The notes below the pieces were generated by a model that was not told the DNA's origin, made no database searches, and was given only the letters and a program-made list of their open reading frames with translations. Position numbers and translations under genes: made by a program. Below, piece after piece: positions 61,269 to 64,000 of a DNA stretch of 64,000 bases. The stretch comes from Phoenix dactylifera (taxonomy: Eukaryota; Streptophyta; Magnoliopsida; Arecales; Arecaceae): the NCBI RefSeq assembly GCF_009389715.1, contig NC_052392.1, forward strand, positions 35,621,360-35,685,359. The letters are read 5' to 3'. Numbering within the stretch: position 1 is the first letter of the stretch; every line of letters starts with the position of its first letter.

Positions 61269-62334
61269 GCAGCACGGACATGGATATGGGATATGGACAC
61301 AAGACAATATGGATACAATCATATGATTATTTTTGAAAAAAGTAGGAAACAAAATGGTGCATTTTCGAATCTTGAAAATTGGGATATCTCGGACATATAT
61401 CCCAGAAACATTTGGCAAATATCGGTATCCGAGATGTATTTGATGTAGACATGACATGCGATCTTAAGTATTTTTGCTTTGTAGCCTTCTCTTCAACACT
61501 TCTCAGAGTGTATGAGCCTATTTAAACATACTAGTAACTCTCTCAAGTCTCAACACATGAGCCCATGTACCAAGCAGTTTGTCTAATTTTGGAAAGTGAA
61601 CCTATAAAGGTGTCTCCAACTGGGCAGCACGGACATGGATATGGGATATGGACACAAGACAATATGGATACAATCATATGATTATTTTTGAAAAAAGTAG
61701 GAAACAAAATGGTGCATTTTCGAATCTTGAAAATTGGGATATCTCGGACATATATCCCAGAAACATTTGGCAAATATCGGTATCCGAGATGTATTTGATG
61801 TAGACATGACATGCGATCTTAAGTATTTTTGCTTTGTAGCCTTCTCTTCAACACTTCTCAGAGTGTATGAGCCTATTTAAACATACTAGTAACTCTCTCA
61901 AGTCTCAACACATGAGCCCATGTACCAAGCAGTTTGTCTAATTTTGGAAAGTGAACCTATAAAGGTGTCTCCAACTGGGCAGCACGGACATGGATATGGG
62001 ATATGGACACAAGACAATATGGATACAATCATATGATTATTTTTGAAAAAAAGTAGGAAACAAAATGGTGCATTTTCGAATCTTGAAAATTGGGATATCT
62101 CGGACATATATCCCAGAAACATTTGGCAAATATCGGTATCCGAGATGTATTTGATGTAGACATGACATGCGATCTTAAGTATTTTTGCTTTGTAGCCTTC
62201 TCTTCAACACTTCTCAGAGTGTATGAGCCTATTTAAACATACTAGTAACTCTCTCAAGTCTCAACACATGAGCCCATGTACCAAGCAGTTTGTCTAATTT
62301 TGGAAAGTGAACCTATAAAGGTGTCTCCAACTGG
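61269..62334. repeat. Three tandem copies of a 355-bp unit
   Basis: The units start at 61269, 61624 and 61979, each with GCAGCACGGACATGG. They end with GGTGTCTCCAACTGG. By eye they are almost identical; the third has one extra A in an A-run. The unit is non-coding. Identical open frames on the minus strand are a consequence of the repeat. It lies in the long last intron of the membrane protein gene. Confidence 0.95.
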
Positions 62335-64000
62335 GCTAATTTTTTCAAAAATGTGATTGATTTACCCATGGGATAAGGCTTGTTACCATACGGTACATGT
62401 TGTGCTGGTGAAGTGCCAACATGGTAAAATGTTACATAACCCCAGTATGATACATGCCCCTCTGTGCCAGTGCCAGTGAATGTTGAACCAGCCCACCAAC
62501 ACAGACTGATATGAGCCAACTTGGATCTGTTTTTGTTGCCACAAGCCTCCACAGCTTTGCATGTGGTTGTGCACGTGTCTGAAATGGCTTAACATGGTAT
62601 GTATTGTAGAAGCCTGTCATTGGTATGAGCATAGCTTCTGGTACCTATATTCTTGAATTTACCACCAGCAATAAGCTGAATATATCCTACAAGTCATCCT
62701 ACCACCAGTCCTCAGTCCACCATTTCAAAGTGGAGATGCTTCATTGTAGCCTTTCTTGAGTTAACATAGGTTGGATTAGTAGCTTTTTGAGTTAAATACT
62801 TTGTCATGAGTCCCTCACGGCTTTTTCATTGGAGCATACCCGAAGCTTTTAAACTCTAGGCTGAAATCTAACATGTGGTTATGGAACCACAGCAGTTTGA
62901 AACTCAATTTCAGACTTTTTCAGCTGATAATGGCGTAGAATTCCTTTTCACACAATTTTATTGAAAAAATTATCTGGAGAATCTAACAATTTGTTCTGTT
63001 TGAAGCATCAAGTTCTCTTCTACCCTTCTGCTTGGCTAAATAGAGTATTTACCCAATCATAATTAAGGGATATATATCGGATAGGCTGCTCTTTTGTTAC
63101 TCGGTATTTCCCTTAACCCTTTAGATTTTGTTGTTTCTGTCATGACATTGACGATATTATTATGCATGAATACAAAACTTTGCTATCAAAAAAATTACAA
63201 ATATAACATGATGTACTTATATTATTCAAAACTCCAAAACATTTGTTTGTTTAATAATTTTATATAAAGAGGATTTTGAAATATGCACTGATATCTACAC
63301 AAAATAAAACTCAGTGTGAATGCATAAAAGCTACACCACATTTATATATATTACCTTTAGTAGGTAGTGATATTTAGGGTGCACAATTTTTAGATGAATT
63401 TTTTGGGCCATCTTTAAATAACTGAATACAATTGGATGCATTTCACATATTTCTTTGCATTTTTATTTTTTTGCCTTGATGGATTTTCCAAAAGACTTCA
63501 TTATTTGTATTATAGACTATCATTAGAAAATTAATTATGGACAACATCTATTATAATTTCTTAACAACTTTGTTCTTCTGTATACATTCATCAAAATATT
63601 CAAAGGTTAGATTAAACCATGGGCTATTATTCCCTTTTAAATAAATGTACAACATGTACTTTTTAACTTTTTAATTGAGATATTCACTATTTTAATTATA
63701 TATTTTATGTCACTATTTCCTTCCTCTGTATATAAAGAATATAGTGCTATTTAATTCTATGACACATCAACACTGTTCTTTTCTTTTGAAAGAAATAAAT
63801 CTATTGCATACAGAACAAACAACTATTAAGAGGTCAAAAAGTTTATGTAAAAAAAATCATGAGTTTAACATTTAAGTGAACTTCTATTTTTTAGGTGTCA
63901 CCACATGTAAGTTTTAATAAGTCAGTTTTGGCTGTGGAAAATAACTTTGCTAAATAAGTTTCAACTTTAGCAGCGTCAGAGTTTTAGTTTTTGGTGGTTT
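62335..64000. other. Intron or intergenic, no exon recognised
   Basis: AT-rich. I looked for an exon continuing after the last Leu-His in the membrane protein (expected to encode a loop with conserved Asp, Trp and Cys) and did not find one. Confidence 0.5.

Noticed and set aside
61260..62122. Three near-identical minus-strand open frames
   Set aside because: They arise from the 355-bp tandem repeat and lack any recognisable domain.

Overview
The window looks like nuclear DNA of a flowering plant, probably a monocot. The evidence is spliced genes with GT..AG introns, four DUF247 (UPF0481) genes, a plant-type multi-pass membrane protein gene, and many degenerate plant transposons in AT-rich DNA. 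The exact lineage cannot be fixed from the sequence; a palm-like monocot is a guess. I see no rRNA, true tRNA, operon or CRISPR array.

Left half (1-24 kb): two DUF247 paralogues on the minus strand (2346-4121 and 13228-14996) lie in a long segmental duplication, copy A about 1.6-8.5 kb and copy B about 12.2-19.2 kb. A third, partial copy C (19.3-24.0 kb) repeats only the DNA 3' of copy B's AT-rich part, without the gene. Differences between copies reveal individual events: a 914-bp non-autonomous hAT element with an 8-bp target duplication (A only), a dimeric repeat with snRNA-USE-like motifs (A only), an RNase H-bearing LINE fragment (C only) and a deletion of about 440 bp (B only). The second DUF247 copy has a one-base frameshift in exon 1. 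A decayed MuDR-type transposase lies between A and B.

Middle (24-42 kb): a tRNA-derived SINE with target-site duplication, a decayed LINE, then two plus-strand DUF247 genes (31570-37285 and 40092-41872). The first has a 4.07-kb intron holding an antisense Ty1/copia remnant. The other three copies have introns of 114-128 bp at the same codon. All four proteins have the same plan: an N-terminal DUF247 signature, one phase-2 intron after a conserved Tyr-His-Arg segment, and a C-terminal transmembrane helix with a short Cys-containing tail.

Right half (42-64 kb): repeat-rich intergenic DNA with TRIM-like repeats, a Tourist-type MITE and two LINE RNase H tails. Next is a 2.9-kb Mutator-like element (53912-56792) with 45-bp terminal inverted repeats. 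It holds the 5' ends of two convergent genes, a plant-mobile-domain-like gene and a FAR1-type transposase, joined across an apparent central deletion. A seven-unit hairpin array sits in the transposase's first intron. The element ends about 140 bp upstream of the TATA box of a multi-exon gene (57102 onward) for a four-TM membrane protein of the plant At2g12400-like family. That gene runs off the window; its last visible intron contains three nearly identical 355-bp tandem repeats.
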